Source: Silicimonas sp. (GTDB taxonomy: Bacteria; Pseudomonadota; Alphaproteobacteria; Rhodobacterales; Rhodobacteraceae). From it: a DNA stretch of 64,000 nucleotides. Both the position numbers and the translations under genes were made by a program. The stretch is from assembly GCA_022826385.1 (NCBI GenBank), contig JAJDUZ010000027.1, positions 186,001-250,000 of the forward strand, read 5' to 3'. The notes under the pieces were generated by a model. It was not told the origin of the DNA. It saw nothing but the letters and a program-made list of their open reading frames with translations, and made no database searches. Below are positions 35,573 through 45,448 of the stretch, piece by piece (within the stretch, counting starts at the first letter, position 1; every line of letters starts with the position of its first letter).

Positions 35573-36724
35573 TCAGCTTTTCATGCTTTCCCAGAACGAC
35601 TTCATCTTCTTGAGGAAGCCCGAACTTTCGGGGTTGTTCTCTTCGCTGAGTTTCTCGAACTCGCGCAAGAGCTCTTTCTGTTTCGATGTCAGGTTCACGG
35701 GCGTCTCAACCGCCAGCTCGATCAACATGTCACCGGACGTGCCGCCGCGAAGCGAAGGCATGCCTTTGCCGCGCAGGCGCATCTGCCGCCCGGATTGGCT
35801 GCCGGCCGGGATCTTGACCCGGCTGCGTCCACCGTCGATCGTCGGCACTTCGATGTCACCGCCCATCGCGGCGGATGTCATCGAGACTGGAACCCGGCAA
35901 AACAGGACGTTGCCGTCGCGCATGAAAAGCGCATGTTCGGCAACTTCGATGAAGATATAGAGGTCGCCCGAAGGACCACCGCGCAACCCGGCTTCGCCTT
36001 CACCAGCCAGTCTGATGCGGGTGCCGGTTTCAACACCGGCCGGAATATTGACGCTGAGCGAGCGGTCTTTCTCGACCCGTCCGGCGCCGCTGCAGGATTT
36101 ACAGGGGTTCTGGATGATCTGGCCAAGACCCGAGCAAGTCGGGCAGGTCTTTTCGACCGTGAAGAAACCCTGGCTTGCGCGCACCTTGCCCATGCCCGAA
36201 CAGGTCGGACAGGTGGTCGGTTCGGTCCCGCCCTCGGCCCCGCTGCCGTTACAGGTGTCACAGGCGACAGCCGTCGGCACCTGGATCGTCTTCTGCATCC
36301 CGGCGTAAGCGTCTTCCAGCGAGATGCGCAGGTTGTACCGCAGGTCCGAGCCGCGCACGGCACGGCGTCCACCGCCGCCGCCACGGCGACCGCCCATGAT
36401 GTCGCCGAAGAGGTCATCGAACACATCAGAAAACGCGCTGGCGAAGTCACCTTGCCCCTGGAAGCCGCCGCCGCCGCGCGGGCCGCCGCCCATGCCACCT
36501 TCGAAGGCAGCGTGACCGAACCGGTCATAGGCCGCTTTCTTCTCGGCATCCTTCAGAACTTCGTAAGCCTCGTTCGCTTCCTTGAACTGGGCCTCGGCGT
36601 CGGGATTGTCAGAGTTGCGATCCGGGTGAAGTTCCTTCGCCTTGGTGCGATAGGCCTTCTTGATCTCGTCAGCGCTGGCACCCTTGGCGATGCCCAGAAC
36701 CTCGTAGTAATCGCGCTTGGACAT
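35573..36724 (-). CDS. dnaJ: Chaperone DnaJ (Hsp40)
   Basis: A 383-residue class A J-protein. The J-domain (1-70) has HPD at 33-35. A Gly-rich linker (about 75-115) is followed by four CxxCxGxG zinc repeats ([32 protein letters not shown], about 148-205) and the two beta-barrel substrate-binding domains. It stimulates DnaK ATPase and delivers clients. It is 66 bases after dnaK, with a GC-rich hairpin in the gap that may adjust the DnaK:DnaJ ratio. Confidence 0.98.
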   Translation of the reverse strand: MSKRDYYEVLGIAKGASADEIKKAYRTKAKELHPDRNSDNPDAEAQFKEANEAYEVLKDAEKKAAYDRFGHAAFEGGMGGGPRGGGGFQGQGDFASAFSDVFDDLFGDIMGGRRGGGGGRRAVRGSDLRYNLRISLEDAYAGMQKTIQVPTAVACDTCNGSGAEGGTEPTTCPTCSGMGKVRASQGFFTVEKTCPTCSGLGQIIQNPCKSCSGAGRVEKDRSLSVNIPAGVETGTRIRLAGEGEAGLRGGPSGDLYIFIEVAEHALFMRDGNVLFCRVPVSMTSAAMGGDIEVPTIDGGRSRVKIPAGSQSGRQMRLRGKGMPSLRGGTSGDMLIELAVETPVNLTSKQKELLREFEKLSEENNPESSGFLKKMKSFWESMKS

Positions 36725-36747
36725 TTTACATCCCCTTCAGAACGCAG

Positions 36748-36772
36748 GGACCGGCCCGCTTTGGGCCGGCCC
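36748..36772 (-). promoter_or_regulatory. Hairpin between dnaK and dnaJ
   Basis: GGGACCGGCCC-type arms at 36748-36757 and 36763-36772 form a 9-pair stem with one mismatch around a 5-base loop. No strong U-run follows. It probably causes partial termination or protects the dnaK message. Confidence 0.45.
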
Positions 36773-36790
36773 GGTTTGCGTCCAGCGGCC

Positions 36791-38710
36791 TCAAGCGCGC
36801 TTGTTGTCGTCGAGGTCTTCGAAATCGGCATCAACGATATCGTCGTCGACGCCTTGCGGGCCTTCGTCGTGATCTTCAGGATCGGCGTCACCTGACGCTT
36901 CTGCCTGCGCCTTATAGATCGCTTCACCCAGCTTCATCGAAGCCTCGGTCACGTTCTGGATGCCGCCGCGGATCTTGCCGGGATCGTCGGTTTCCAGCTG
37001 CTCTTTGAGGTTCGCAATGGCCAGTTCGATCGCTTCGATCGTGGTCGGGTCGACCTTGTCGCCGTGCTCTTCCATCGACTTCTCGGTCGAGTGAATGAGG
37101 CTCTCGGCGCCGTTCTTGGCTTCGACCAGATCCTTCTTCGCCTTGTCGGCTTCGGCATTCTCTTCGGCGTCGCGAACCATCTTTTCGATGTCCTCGTCCG
37201 AAAGACCGCCCGAGGCCTGGATGGTGATCTTCTGGTCCTTGCCGGTGCCCTTGTCCTTGGCGCTGACCGAGACCACGCCGTTGGCGTCGATATCGAAGGT
37301 CACTTCGATCTGCGGCAGACCGCGCGGCGCCGGCGGGATGTCTTCCAGATTGAACTGGCCTAGCATCTTGTTGTCGGCGGCCATCTCGCGTTCACCCTGG
37401 AACACGCGGATCGTCACGGCGTTCTGGTTGTCTTCCGCGGTCGAGAAGATTTGCGACTTCTTCGTCGGGATGGTCGTGTTGCGGTCGATCAGGCGGGTGA
37501 AGACACCGCCCAGCGTTTCGATGCCCAGCGACAGCGGTGTGACGTCGAGAAGGACGACGTCCTTGACGTCACCTTGCAGAACGCCAGCCTGAATGGCGGC
37601 GCCCATGGCGACCACTTCGTCCGGGTTCACACCCTTGTGGGGTTCCTTGCCGAAGAACTTGGTCACTTCTTCGATCACCTTCGGCATCCGGGTCATACCG
37701 CCGACCAGAACAACCTCGTCGATGTCGTCGGTCGACAGACCGGCGTCCTTCAGAGCCGCCTGGCACGGTTTGATCGAGTTCTTGATCAGGTCGCTGACAA
37801 GCGATTCCAGCTTGGCGCGGGTCAGCTTGATGACCATGTGCAGCGGCGTGCCCGAACCGGGGTCCATCGAGATGAACGGCTGGTTGATTTCGGTCTGCGA
37901 CGAGCTCGACAATTCGATCTTGGCCTTTTCGGCAGCTTCCTTCAGGCGCTGCAGGGCCATCTTGTCTTTGGTCAAGTCGACCGAGTGTTCTTTTTTGAAC
38001 TCGTCGGCCAGATAGTTGACAATCCGCATGTCGAAGTCTTCACCGCCAAGGAACGTATCACCGTTCGTCGACTTCACTTCGAAGAGGCCGTCGTCAATTT
38101 CAAGAATCGTGATGTCGAAGGTACCACCGCCAAGGTCATAGACCGCGATCGTCTTCGTCTCTTTCTTGTCGAGGCCATAGGCCAGCGCAGCAGCCGTCGG
38201 CTCGTTGATGATCCGCAGAACTTCAAGGCCGGCAATCTTGCCTGCGTCTTTCGTGGCCTGACGCTGGGCGTCGTTGAAATAGGCGGGCACGGTGATGACG
38301 GCTTGCGTGACCTCTTCGCCCAGATAGCTTTCAGCGGTTTCCTTCATCTTCTGCAGGATGAACGCGCTGATCTGGCTGGGGCTGTATTTCTCGCCACCGG
38401 CTTCGACCCAGGCGTCGCCATTGCCGCCATCGACGATGGCGTAAGGCACGATGTTCTGGTCTTTGGTGACTTCTGCATCATCAACGCGACGGCCAATCAG
38501 GCGCTTCACGGCGAAGACGGTGTTTTCCGGGTTGGTGACGGCCTGACGCTTGGCCGGTTGTCCGGCAAGGCGTTCGCTATCGGTGAAGGCAACGATCGAC
38601 GGTGTCGTCCGGGCGCCTTCGGCATTTTCGATCACGCGGGGTTGCGAACCATCCATGATGGCGACGCAGCTGTTTGTCGTCCCGAGGTCGATACCAATGA
38701 CTTTACCCAT
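36791..38710 (-). CDS. dnaK: Chaperone DnaK (Hsp70)
   Basis: A 639-residue Hsp70. The ATPase domain (1 to about 385) shows [16 protein letters not shown] at the start, the phosphate-binding [18 protein letters not shown] and [13 protein letters not shown]. The linker [19 protein letters not shown] leads to the substrate-binding domain and helical lid, and the tail ends in an acidic stretch ([13 protein letters not shown]). It folds proteins with DnaJ and GrpE. A sigma-32-like promoter is upstream at 38823-38852. Confidence 0.99.
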   Translation of the reverse strand: MGKVIGIDLGTTNSCVAIMDGSQPRVIENAEGARTTPSIVAFTDSERLAGQPAKRQAVTNPENTVFAVKRLIGRRVDDAEVTKDQNIVPYAIVDGGNGDAWVEAGGEKYSPSQISAFILQKMKETAESYLGEEVTQAVITVPAYFNDAQRQATKDAGKIAGLEVLRIINEPTAAALAYGLDKKETKTIAVYDLGGGTFDITILEIDDGLFEVKSTNGDTFLGGEDFDMRIVNYLADEFKKEHSVDLTKDKMALQRLKEAAEKAKIELSSSSQTEINQPFISMDPGSGTPLHMVIKLTRAKLESLVSDLIKNSIKPCQAALKDAGLSTDDIDEVVLVGGMTRMPKVIEEVTKFFGKEPHKGVNPDEVVAMGAAIQAGVLQGDVKDVVLLDVTPLSLGIETLGGVFTRLIDRNTTIPTKKSQIFSTAEDNQNAVTIRVFQGEREMAADNKMLGQFNLEDIPPAPRGLPQIEVTFDIDANGVVSVSAKDKGTGKDQKITIQASGGLSDEDIEKMVRDAEENAEADKAKKDLVEAKNGAESLIHSTEKSMEEHGDKVDPTTIEAIELAIANLKEQLETDDPGKIRGGIQNVTEASMKLGEAIYKAQAEASGDADPEDHDEGPQGVDDDIVDADFEDLDDNKRA

Positions 38711-39093
38711 GCTCAGTGTCCTCTTCTAAGGCGATGTTCTGGGTCGCGGCCCGTTATGGCACCAAGACCCGATCCCAAGGTTGGTGACGACCCTCTCGGG
38801 GGCCGCTCACGGCTTCGTGGGGTATATAGGGAGGGGTATTGGGTGCTGCAAGCACAAGAAAAGAAGGTTTTGTACCACAATTTGCATCGTGAGCCGGAAC
38901 GGGCGGTAGGTTGGTTGCGATTTCCGTGAATTCAACAGGGCCTGTCCGCCAGATTGGTTCGGCCGACGTGCCTGTTTTGTACCTCTGACAACCGGTTTTG
39001 CGAATGTTCCACGCCGCGGCATCCGCTGCAAGTTCAACGCTGAGTGCGGCTTTGTTTCTTTCAGAGGCGCTTGCCCGTCGCTAACCTGCGAGC
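38711..39093. other. Intergenic region upstream of dnaK and alkB
   Basis: 383 bases without a gene between two divergent genes. The dnaK-proximal part holds the candidate heat-shock promoter at 38823-38852 and a dnaK leader of about 100 bases. I see no open frame, strong hairpin with T-run or repeat in the rest. Confidence 0.6.
38823..38852 (-). promoter_or_regulatory. Candidate RpoH (sigma-32) heat-shock promoter of dnaK
   Basis: Read leftwards, CTTGCAG (38852-38846) and CCCTATATA (38831-38823) are 14 bases apart. This matches the RpoH pattern CTTG...CCCATNT and lies about 110 bases before the dnaK ATG. Confidence 0.6.
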
Positions 39094-39714
39094 ATGCAAC
39101 CTGAACCGCTTCTTCTTAACGGCGTGAAGATCTTCAAGGAGTTCCTTTCAAGATCGGATCAAACCGTCATGGTCGAGGCGCTACGCGACGTTGCCAGAAG
39201 CGCGCCGTTCCGCCGGTATGAGACGCCGGGGGGAAGACGAATGAGTGTTCGAATGACCGGGGCCGGGTCCTGCGCCTGGGTCAGCGATTCCAAGGGCTAT
39301 CGCTATGATGCGACGCAACCCGATGGGACGGCATGGCCAGACATCCCCGACTGCATGTTGAATGTCTGGGAGACAGTCGGCGGTGTCTCGGGTTGTCCTG
39401 ACTCGTGCCTGATCAACTTCTATGACAGCGACGCACGGATGGGCCTTCACCAGGACCACGACGAGGCCGATTTGGCGTGGCCCGTCGTGTCGATTTCATT
39501 GGGTGACGAGGCGCTGTTCAGGGTTGGTGGGCTGTCTCGGGACGCGCCGACGAAAAGCATCTGGTTGCAGTCGGGCGATGTTGCCGTGCTGTCCGGTGCA
39601 GCGCGTCTGGCGTATCACGGGATCGACAGAGTCAAACTGGGATCAAGCGCGCTGCTGCCAAACGGAGGACGGATCAACGTGACCTTGCGTGTTGCAAAGG
39701 CTCCGATCAGTTGA
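39094..39714 (+). CDS. alkB: AlkB-type Fe(II)/2-oxoglutarate-dependent DNA dealkylase
   Basis: A 206-residue oxygenase that removes alkyl groups from damaged bases by oxidation. All key residues are visible: iron ligands His119 and Asp121 (GLHQDHDEAD) and His175 (YHGIDR), and the 2-oxoglutarate-binding RINVTLR (193-199). The nucleotide-recognition lid has SCLINFYDSDARM. Size matches E. coli AlkB (216). It appears to be monocistronic; its end overlaps the DUF4202 gene by 8 bases. No Ada-type regulator is nearby. Confidence 0.94.
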   Translation: MQPEPLLLNGVKIFKEFLSRSDQTVMVEALRDVARSAPFRRYETPGGRRMSVRMTGAGSCAWVSDSKGYRYDATQPDGTAWPDIPDCMLNVWETVGGVSGCPDSCLINFYDSDARMGLHQDHDEADLAWPVVSISLGDEALFRVGGLSRDAPTKSIWLQSGDVAVLSGAARLAYHGIDRVKLGSSALLPNGGRINVTLRVAKAPIS

Positions 39715-40288
39715 TCTGAAACGCGTTTTTAAGTGCGTCCGGCAGGTCGAATTCGCGAAGTGTCCTTGCCCGGCCTTCCGCAGACATTTTGCGCGCCGTC
39801 TTGCGGACAATATCCAAAACCTTGTCCTCGGGGTGTTTTGCCGCAAAAGCCGGGAAATAGTGCTTTAGAAAGACGACGCAGATCGTGTCCTCCAGCATCT
39901 GTACTTCGGCGTCGCGCTTCAGCCCTTCCTTGCGCAACAGCACACCGACACGCGCGCAGGCGTCTGATGCGTATCCGGCCTCGGCCATCAAGGCGCCAAG
40001 ACGCTCGCCGTGGGCGCGCGCCTGATCGCGGCGCCAGGCCAAGTAGCCGGCGCGGCCTTCGGGATAGCTTGACCGCTCGACCTTCCATCGTTCGATGTGT
40101 TGCCCGCGTGCGGCGATCTTTAGGACTTCAGACACGTCATCGCCGAACAGTCGGTGCAACTCGGCGCTCATGCGCAACCCGTAAAGGAGGGCCTCGGGGT
40201 GGTCCCGGCCATCTGCGTCGGTTCCCGTGTTCGGGTCCTCGGTATTGGCGGCGTCAATTGCGGCCAGAACCGCGTCAAGGTCGCCCAT
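39707..40288 (-). CDS. DUF4202 family protein
   Basis: A 193-residue protein of the DUF4202 type, with AAIDAANTEDPNTG, MSAELHRLFGDDVSE, KIAARGQHIERWKVERSSYP and GRAGYLAWRRDQARAHGERL. The conserved His and Asp residues (GQHIERW, ARAHGERL) hint at an HD-like metal site, but no activity is known to me. The stop of the ABC-2 permease is one base before its ATG (TGACATG), so the two are translationally coupled. It might be related to the exported glycan or simply share the transcript. Confidence 0.8.
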   Translation of the reverse strand: MGDLDAVLAAIDAANTEDPNTGTDADGRDHPEALLYGLRMSAELHRLFGDDVSEVLKIAARGQHIERWKVERSSYPEGRAGYLAWRRDQARAHGERLGALMAEAGYASDACARVGVLLRKEGLKRDAEVQMLEDTICVVFLKHYFPAFAAKHPEDKVLDIVRKTARKMSAEGRARTLREFDLPDALKNAFQIN

Positions 40289-40289
40289 G

Positions 40290-41120
40290 TCAGCGCCCGG
40301 CAAACCAGCTGAGCGAGACATGTTTGCGTGTCTGGCTCTCGCAAAGAAGCCCGATCACCAAAAGCACGACCGAGAAGACGATCGGATACTCGAGGTTCGA
40401 TTTCAGGGGATTGTAATTGATAAAGATGTAGCCCCGGCCTTGGTCGATGATGTGAAACAGCGGGTTCCAGGAAAAGAAATAGATCATTGTTGCCGGCATC
40501 ATGTTGGCCACGAACATCTTGCCACTCGCGAACATGTTGAAGCGGACATAAATCTGCTGCGCGGTACCAGTCGCCTGGGGGAACCACGGTTTCACGGCCA
40601 AGAAACAAACACCGACGGCAACGCCCGAGAACCAGGCCAGCAGGACCATGGCCATCGCACCGGCCGGCTGATAGATCTCCAGCGGTGTCCACAGCAGATG
40701 ATACCCGAGCAGGATCGTCGCAACCGAGATCACTTGCGTGTATAGTGAACTGAGCGCTGCCGAGAGAAGCGAAACGGTCGGCGTCATCGGCAGATGTTGC
40801 ATGATCGCTGAAGTCGGACCGTCCGAACTTGCGACAGACGTCAGGGCTTTGATGTGTACCATGAACACGAAAATCCCTGACATCACGTACAACAGGAAAT
40901 CACCGCGAATGGCCATGCTGCCGCCAAAACTGCGGAAAAAGTTCATGAACAGATAGAAAGCCCCGACCATCACCAGCTTCTGGATGATATTGGTCAGGAT
41001 CGCGAAAATCGCATCGCGATGGCCGCGCCGGACAGACCTGACCGTATTGTGGAAGGTCAGATCGATCAGTTTATAGGCGCCGCGCAGGATGGACGGCTTG
41101 TGCTCGTCGGCTAAAAACAT
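40290..41120 (-). CDS. ABC-2 type permease for polysaccharide export (KpsM-like)
   Basis: A 276-residue inner-membrane protein with about six transmembrane segments. GAYKLIDLTFHNTVRSVRRG precedes the first and the C-terminus ends QTRKHVSLSWFAGR. The layout, including an internal PLFHIIDQGRGYIFINYNP loop, is that of KpsM/Wzm-type permeases that export capsule or O-antigen with an ATPase partner. No ATPase (KpsT) is in this window. ATG 41120 is favoured over a start 57 bases upstream. It is divergent from cysQ and the glycosyltransferase run. Confidence 0.85.
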   Translation of the reverse strand: MFLADEHKPSILRGAYKLIDLTFHNTVRSVRRGHRDAIFAILTNIIQKLVMVGAFYLFMNFFRSFGGSMAIRGDFLLYVMSGIFVFMVHIKALTSVASSDGPTSAIMQHLPMTPTVSLLSAALSSLYTQVISVATILLGYHLLWTPLEIYQPAGAMAMVLLAWFSGVAVGVCFLAVKPWFPQATGTAQQIYVRFNMFASGKMFVANMMPATMIYFFSWNPLFHIIDQGRGYIFINYNPLKSNLEYPIVFSVVLLVIGLLCESQTRKHVSLSWFAGR

Positions 41121-41194
41121 CGTTTGGCTTGTGTATTGCAGTCGCTCGGACCATAAGCCTGATAGGTGTGCTTGCACAGGATTTCGAGAACAAA

Positions 41195-42001
41195 ATGAGT
41201 GAAATTGATAGAACCGCGTTGGTTTCGGCGATGCGCCGCCTGTCCATTGAAGCCGGTCATGCCATTATGGAAGTCTATAATCGAGACGACCTTGGCGTGC
41301 GTGAGAAGGCTGACACCTCGCCTGTGACCGAAGCTGACGAGGCAGCCGATGCTTTGATTTCAGCCGGTTTGCGCGCCGAGTTTGCCGATATCCCGCTGGT
41401 CACCGAAGAGCAGGCGTCGACGCATGATCTGGATGTCACTACGTTCCTGATCGTTGATCCGCTGGACGGGACGAAAGAATTCATCAAGCGTCGCGGCGAT
41501 TTTACCGTGAACATCGCGCTGGTCGAAGACGGTGTTCCGACGTTGGGTGTCGTCTATGCCCCGGCCAAGTCACGGATGTTCCTGACAAATGCCGATGGTG
41601 GCGCGAGCGAGGAGTCGGGCGATTTCGACCCGGATACGGTCGGGTCGCTGAAGCCAATTGAGGTCGCGACCCCGGACCCCCAGGCTTTGCGGGTTGTAGC
41701 ATCCAAGTCTCACCGCGATCAGGCGACTGACGATTACATCAACCAATACAACGTTGCAGATCTTGTCAGTGCCGGTTCGTCGCTGAAGTTCTGCCTTGTC
41801 GCGGTCGGGGAAGCTGACTTTTATCCGCGTCTTGGCCCGACGATGGAATGGGACACGGCTGCCGGGCATGCCGTTCTATCGGCTGCGGGCGGGGTGGTTT
41901 TGGACAAGGCCACGCAAGAGGTGCTGAACTACGGCAAACCCAGCTTTCGCAACCCGTTCTTTCTCGCTCTCGCACCGGGAGTGCCAGTGGTTCCTGAATG
42001 A
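41195..42001 (+). CDS. cysQ: 3'(2'),5'-bisphosphate nucleotidase CysQ
   Basis: A 268-residue member of the inositol-monophosphatase superfamily that dephosphorylates PAP (3'-phosphoadenosine 5'-phosphate), the product left by sulfotransferases and PAPS reductase. Metal-site motifs are PLVTEEQ (about 66-72), VDPLDGTKEFIKRRGDFTVN (about 87-106) and WDTAAGHAVLSAAGG (about 217-231). ATG 41195 is favoured. Its stop overlaps the next glycosyltransferase start (ATGA), which ties it to the glycan cluster and to the sulfotransferase at its far end. Confidence 0.95.
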   Translation: MSEIDRTALVSAMRRLSIEAGHAIMEVYNRDDLGVREKADTSPVTEADEAADALISAGLRAEFADIPLVTEEQASTHDLDVTTFLIVDPLDGTKEFIKRRGDFTVNIALVEDGVPTLGVVYAPAKSRMFLTNADGGASEESGDFDPDTVGSLKPIEVATPDPQALRVVASKSHRDQATDDYINQYNVADLVSAGSSLKFCLVAVGEADFYPRLGPTMEWDTAAGHAVLSAAGGVVLDKATQEVLNYGKPSFRNPFFLALAPGVPVVPE

Positions 42002-43251
42002 CCTCAGCGGAGCAGGGCACACTCCGTTTCAGTATCATTGTCGCAAGCCGCAATCGGCCTGCCGGACTGGCCCGCTGCCTTTGCGGCCTCCGGCAGCAGG
42101 ACTACGCCGACTTCGAGATCGTCGTCGTCGCCGACCCTGCCAGTTCTGCGCTGGTCGATGGGCCAGACATTAAATGTATTCGCTTTGATCGCGCCAATCT
42201 GTCAGCGGCACGCAATCTGGGCATTGTTCATTCGGCCGGCGATATCTGTGTTTTCATCGACGATGATGCCGTGGCCGAACCAACATGGCTCACCCATCTG
42301 GCCTACGCTTTCCAGACAACTCGGGCGGACGCATTGGTGGGATATGCCCGCGGGCGAAACGGCATAAGTTTTCAGTCGGAAAGCATGGCGATCGACGCCG
42401 AAGCCGAGACCCATCGCGAACATGTAAGCGCCGAGACCCCGACCATACCAGTGCTGTCAGACGGCCGCGTCACGAAATTGATCGGCACAAACATGGCGAT
42501 CCGACGTTCCGTACTGCTCCGGCTGCATGGATTCGACGAAAGATACCGATTCTTCCTTGAGGATGCCGATCTGTCGATGCGTCTTGCGGCATCTGGTGCA
42601 ACGGTTGGAGTCGCGCCTTTGGCCGTGGTCTACCACGGTTTCGCAGCCTCGGCGCGTCGAACATCGCGGCGCGCACCGCTGGATCTCTTCGACATCGCCC
42701 GCAGCACAGCGTTCTTTCAGCGCCGGTTTTCTGGGCACGCCGACGAAACATTCAAGAAACGCGTAGAAAAGCGTGAATTTGACCGTATGGTCCGACACAT
42801 GGTGGCAGGCACCTGCGAGCCACGGGATGTCGGTATCCGAATGCGACAGTTGGAGGCCGGATGGTCCGAGGGATGTGGCTTGTCTATGTCTCCTGTTCCT
42901 GCGCTGCCTGATCCAAGTCATGAAACCGCGTTTCGTCCAATAAAAAAAGGGTTCAGCGGTCATTCTGTGTTGGCGTCGATGTGGTACAGTCAACGCGCTG
43001 GGTTGGTGCGATCAGCCACTGAAATCGTGCAGGAGGGCGGACGAGCCAGCATCTTCAGTTTTTCGTTAACCCCGATCCGTCACCATGTCCGGTATGTCGA
43101 ACCCGGAATCTGGTTGCAGACCGGAGGATTGTTTGGACGAAGCGATCGAAGCGGCCCTGCCATAAGGTGGTGCAGATTTGCCGAACGTTTGTCGGAAGAG
43201 ATCCGACGCGTTGCAAAGACTCGAGGATTGGGCGAAACTCCCGATCGTTAG
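41998..43251 (+). CDS. Family 2 glycosyltransferase
   Basis: A 417-residue protein with a GT-A fold in residues about 8-240. SIIVASRNRPAGLARCLCGL starts the domain, FIDDDAVAEPTWL carries the metal-binding DDD motif (about 81-83), and FDERYRFFLEDADLSMRL is the usual acceptor-side ED motif. The remaining 170 residues have no family I recognise and lack membrane helices. It probably adds one sugar to a glycan at the cytoplasmic face. The start overlaps cysQ. Confidence 0.9.
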   Translation: MTSAEQGTLRFSIIVASRNRPAGLARCLCGLRQQDYADFEIVVVADPASSALVDGPDIKCIRFDRANLSAARNLGIVHSAGDICVFIDDDAVAEPTWLTHLAYAFQTTRADALVGYARGRNGISFQSESMAIDAEAETHREHVSAETPTIPVLSDGRVTKLIGTNMAIRRSVLLRLHGFDERYRFFLEDADLSMRLAASGATVGVAPLAVVYHGFAASARRTSRRAPLDLFDIARSTAFFQRRFSGHADETFKKRVEKREFDRMVRHMVAGTCEPRDVGIRMRQLEAGWSEGCGLSMSPVPALPDPSHETAFRPIKKGFSGHSVLASMWYSQRAGLVRSATEIVQEGGRASIFSFSLTPIRHHVRYVEPGIWLQTGGLFGRSDRSGPAIRWCRFAERLSEEIRRVAKTRGLGETPDR

Positions 43252-43307
43252 TGGTGGGACCCAACTGCGCAGTATCGCGCTTGGAGTTAGAGAGTAGGTG
43301 AACGCAG

Positions 43308-44204
43308 ATGAAGCGTAAGGTTACCAAAGCAATTTTTCCGGTCGCAGGACTTGGAACGCGTTTTTTGCCGGCAACAAAGTCGGTTCCCAAGGAAATCATG
43401 ACCCTCGTTGATCGCCCGTTGATCCAATACGCGATCGATGAAGCGCGTGAGGCGGGGATCACCGAGTTCATCTTTGTCACGTCGCGTGGGAAATCGGCGC
43501 TGGAAGATTACTTCGACCACGCGCCGGAACTCGAGGCGGAGCTTGCTCGCAAGAACAAAAACGACCTGATGGACGTGCTGAAGACAACTTACATGGATTC
43601 AGGCGCCATCGCCTATATCCGCCAGCACAAGCCCAAGGGTCTGGGTCATGCGGTCTGGTGCGCGCGGCGCCTGATCGGGAACGAGCCTTTTGCCGTTATC
43701 CTGCCGGACGACGTTATCGCAGGCGAGCGGTCTTGCTTGGCCCAGATGGTTGAAGCCTATGAAGATACCGGCGGATGCATGGTCGCGGCCATGCCTGTTC
43801 CTGACGAAAAGGCTTCGGCATATGGCATCCTGGATGCCGAATCGGACAGCATCAGCCGTAATCTCAAGGTTCGTGGGATGGTCGAAAAGCCCCCGATGGG
43901 CGAAGCGCCGTCGAACCTTGCCGTTATCGGTCGCTATATCCTGACGCCCGACGTGATGAACACGCTCGACAATGGAAAGGTCGGGGCTGGCGGCGAAGTG
44001 CAGCTGACCGATGCGATTGCACGCGAGATCGACGAAGGTCGCGGCGTTTACGGTTACAAGTTCCAGGGTGAACGGTTTGACTGCGGATCCAAAGCTGGAT
44101 TTCTGCAGGCAACGGTCTCTTTCGCTCTGGCGCGAGATGATCTAAGAGATGAATTCTCGCAGTTCCTGAATGAAACGGTTCCGGTAGCACGCGCTGCCGA
44201 GTAG
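43308..44204 (+). CDS. galU: UTP-glucose-1-phosphate uridylyltransferase
   Basis: A 298-residue GalU making UDP-glucose for glycan synthesis. The nucleotidyltransferase start is KAIFPVAGLGTRFLPATKSV (8-27), followed by KEIMTLVDRPLIQYAIDEA, GLGHAVWCAR, FAVILPDDVI and the substrate loop MVEKPPMGEAPSNLAVIGRY. All are standard. It sits between two glycosyltransferase genes, 56 bases after the first, and supplies their donor sugar directly or after conversion. Confidence 0.97.
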   Translation: MKRKVTKAIFPVAGLGTRFLPATKSVPKEIMTLVDRPLIQYAIDEAREAGITEFIFVTSRGKSALEDYFDHAPELEAELARKNKNDLMDVLKTTYMDSGAIAYIRQHKPKGLGHAVWCARRLIGNEPFAVILPDDVIAGERSCLAQMVEAYEDTGGCMVAAMPVPDEKASAYGILDAESDSISRNLKVRGMVEKPPMGEAPSNLAVIGRYILTPDVMNTLDNGKVGAGGEVQLTDAIAREIDEGRGVYGYKFQGERFDCGSKAGFLQATVSFALARDDLRDEFSQFLNETVPVARAAE

Positions 44205-44245
44205 AGTACGCAGGCAAGACAACAAGAAACGTATGAGCGTGGGAC

Positions 44246-45409
44246 TTGGCTACCCCAGTTCTGGATCTCAGCAGGTCATTTTCACGACTGGGTCGCGGTG
44301 CCGCGACCGGGATCGATCGGGTTGAGCGTGCTTACCTGAACGAAATCATTCGGCGCGGCGGCTGGGGCATCATCCGGACGCCGCGCGGATTCCTGCTGTT
44401 CGAACCGGACCGCCTTGAACGACTGCCCGAATATCTTGACCGGACCGATCTTGATGGCGCCGATCAGGCGTCGACCATACGGGCCATTGCCTCGTCACGC
44501 TCGACCAGCCTGTCGATCCGCAAGATCATGTGGCGGATGCCGAATGGCTTGGCCTATCTGAATGTTGGGCATACGAACCTGAATCCGCAGACGATGCGCG
44601 CGATGATGGAGATGCCGGATCACTCGAAGGTCGTGATGGTCCACGACACGATCCCCATCGACCATCCCGAGTTCCAGACCGAAACGAGCCGGGCCAAGTT
44701 TGTCGAACGGCTGACGACTGTCATCAATTTCGCGAACCAGATCATCGTGCCATCCGACGAAGTCCGTGAGAACGTCGAGAAACGGATGGTCGGCACCGGT
44801 CACCGCGTTCCCGTCACCGTATCGCCACTTGGTGTGGATATCGGCCCGACGCCGCTGGACTACGAGCGGTCGGATCGCCCGTATTTCGTTGTTCTCGGTA
44901 CGATCGAACCACGTAAGAACCACAAGCTGCTTCTGGATATCTGGGAGCGGATGAACCGCAAGATGGACGAAAGCCGGATTCCGGAGCTGCGGATCATCGG
45001 TGCGCGCGGATGGGGCAACAAGGACGTCTTCGACATTCTCGACAACTCGCCGATGATGGGCCGGACCGTTTTCGAGTTGGGCTCGCTGCCTGACAAGGAA
45101 ATGAAACGGCATCTTGCCGGTGCGACCGCATTGCTGTTCCCGAGCCTTGCCGAAGGCTTTGGCCTTCCGCCGTTCGAGGCAGCGACCTTTGGGGTTCCCT
45201 CGGTCTGCGCCCCGCTGCGGCCGACCGAGATTCACCTTGGTGACATGGCCATTTACGCCGATACGGACGATATGTATCAGTGGTTCCAGGCCATTCGGGA
45301 ATTGGCCAGCGAAGAATTGGCAGAGCAGACACGACGCATTTCGGCCTTGCGGGCCTTCCAGTTACCCACCTGGGAAAAGCACTTCGAGCGCGTCTTCAGT
45401 TTGCTTTGA
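44246..45409 (+). CDS. Family 4 glycosyltransferase
   Basis: A 387-residue GT-B protein. The C-terminal Rossmann half has YFVVLGTIEPRKNHKLLLDI (about 213-232) and LFPSLAEGFGLPPFEAATFG with the E-x7-E catalytic signature. The start appears to be TTG 44246; no in-frame ATG is nearby, and the ATPVLDLSRSFSRLGRGAAT sequence looks like a genuine N-terminus for this type (LDLSR ... ATGIDRVERAYL). It probably transfers a sugar from a nucleotide donor with retention. Donor and acceptor unknown. Confidence 0.88.
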   Translation: MATPVLDLSRSFSRLGRGAATGIDRVERAYLNEIIRRGGWGIIRTPRGFLLFEPDRLERLPEYLDRTDLDGADQASTIRAIASSRSTSLSIRKIMWRMPNGLAYLNVGHTNLNPQTMRAMMEMPDHSKVVMVHDTIPIDHPEFQTETSRAKFVERLTTVINFANQIIVPSDEVRENVEKRMVGTGHRVPVTVSPLGVDIGPTPLDYERSDRPYFVVLGTIEPRKNHKLLLDIWERMNRKMDESRIPELRIIGARGWGNKDVFDILDNSPMMGRTVFELGSLPDKEMKRHLAGATALLFPSLAEGFGLPPFEAATFGVPSVCAPLRPTEIHLGDMAIYADTDDMYQWFQAIRELASEELAEQTRRISALRAFQLPTWEKHFERVFSLL

Positions 45410-45448
45410 TCGCCAGAGCGAGAGCTCTCCGCGGGAGGACGTAAACCT

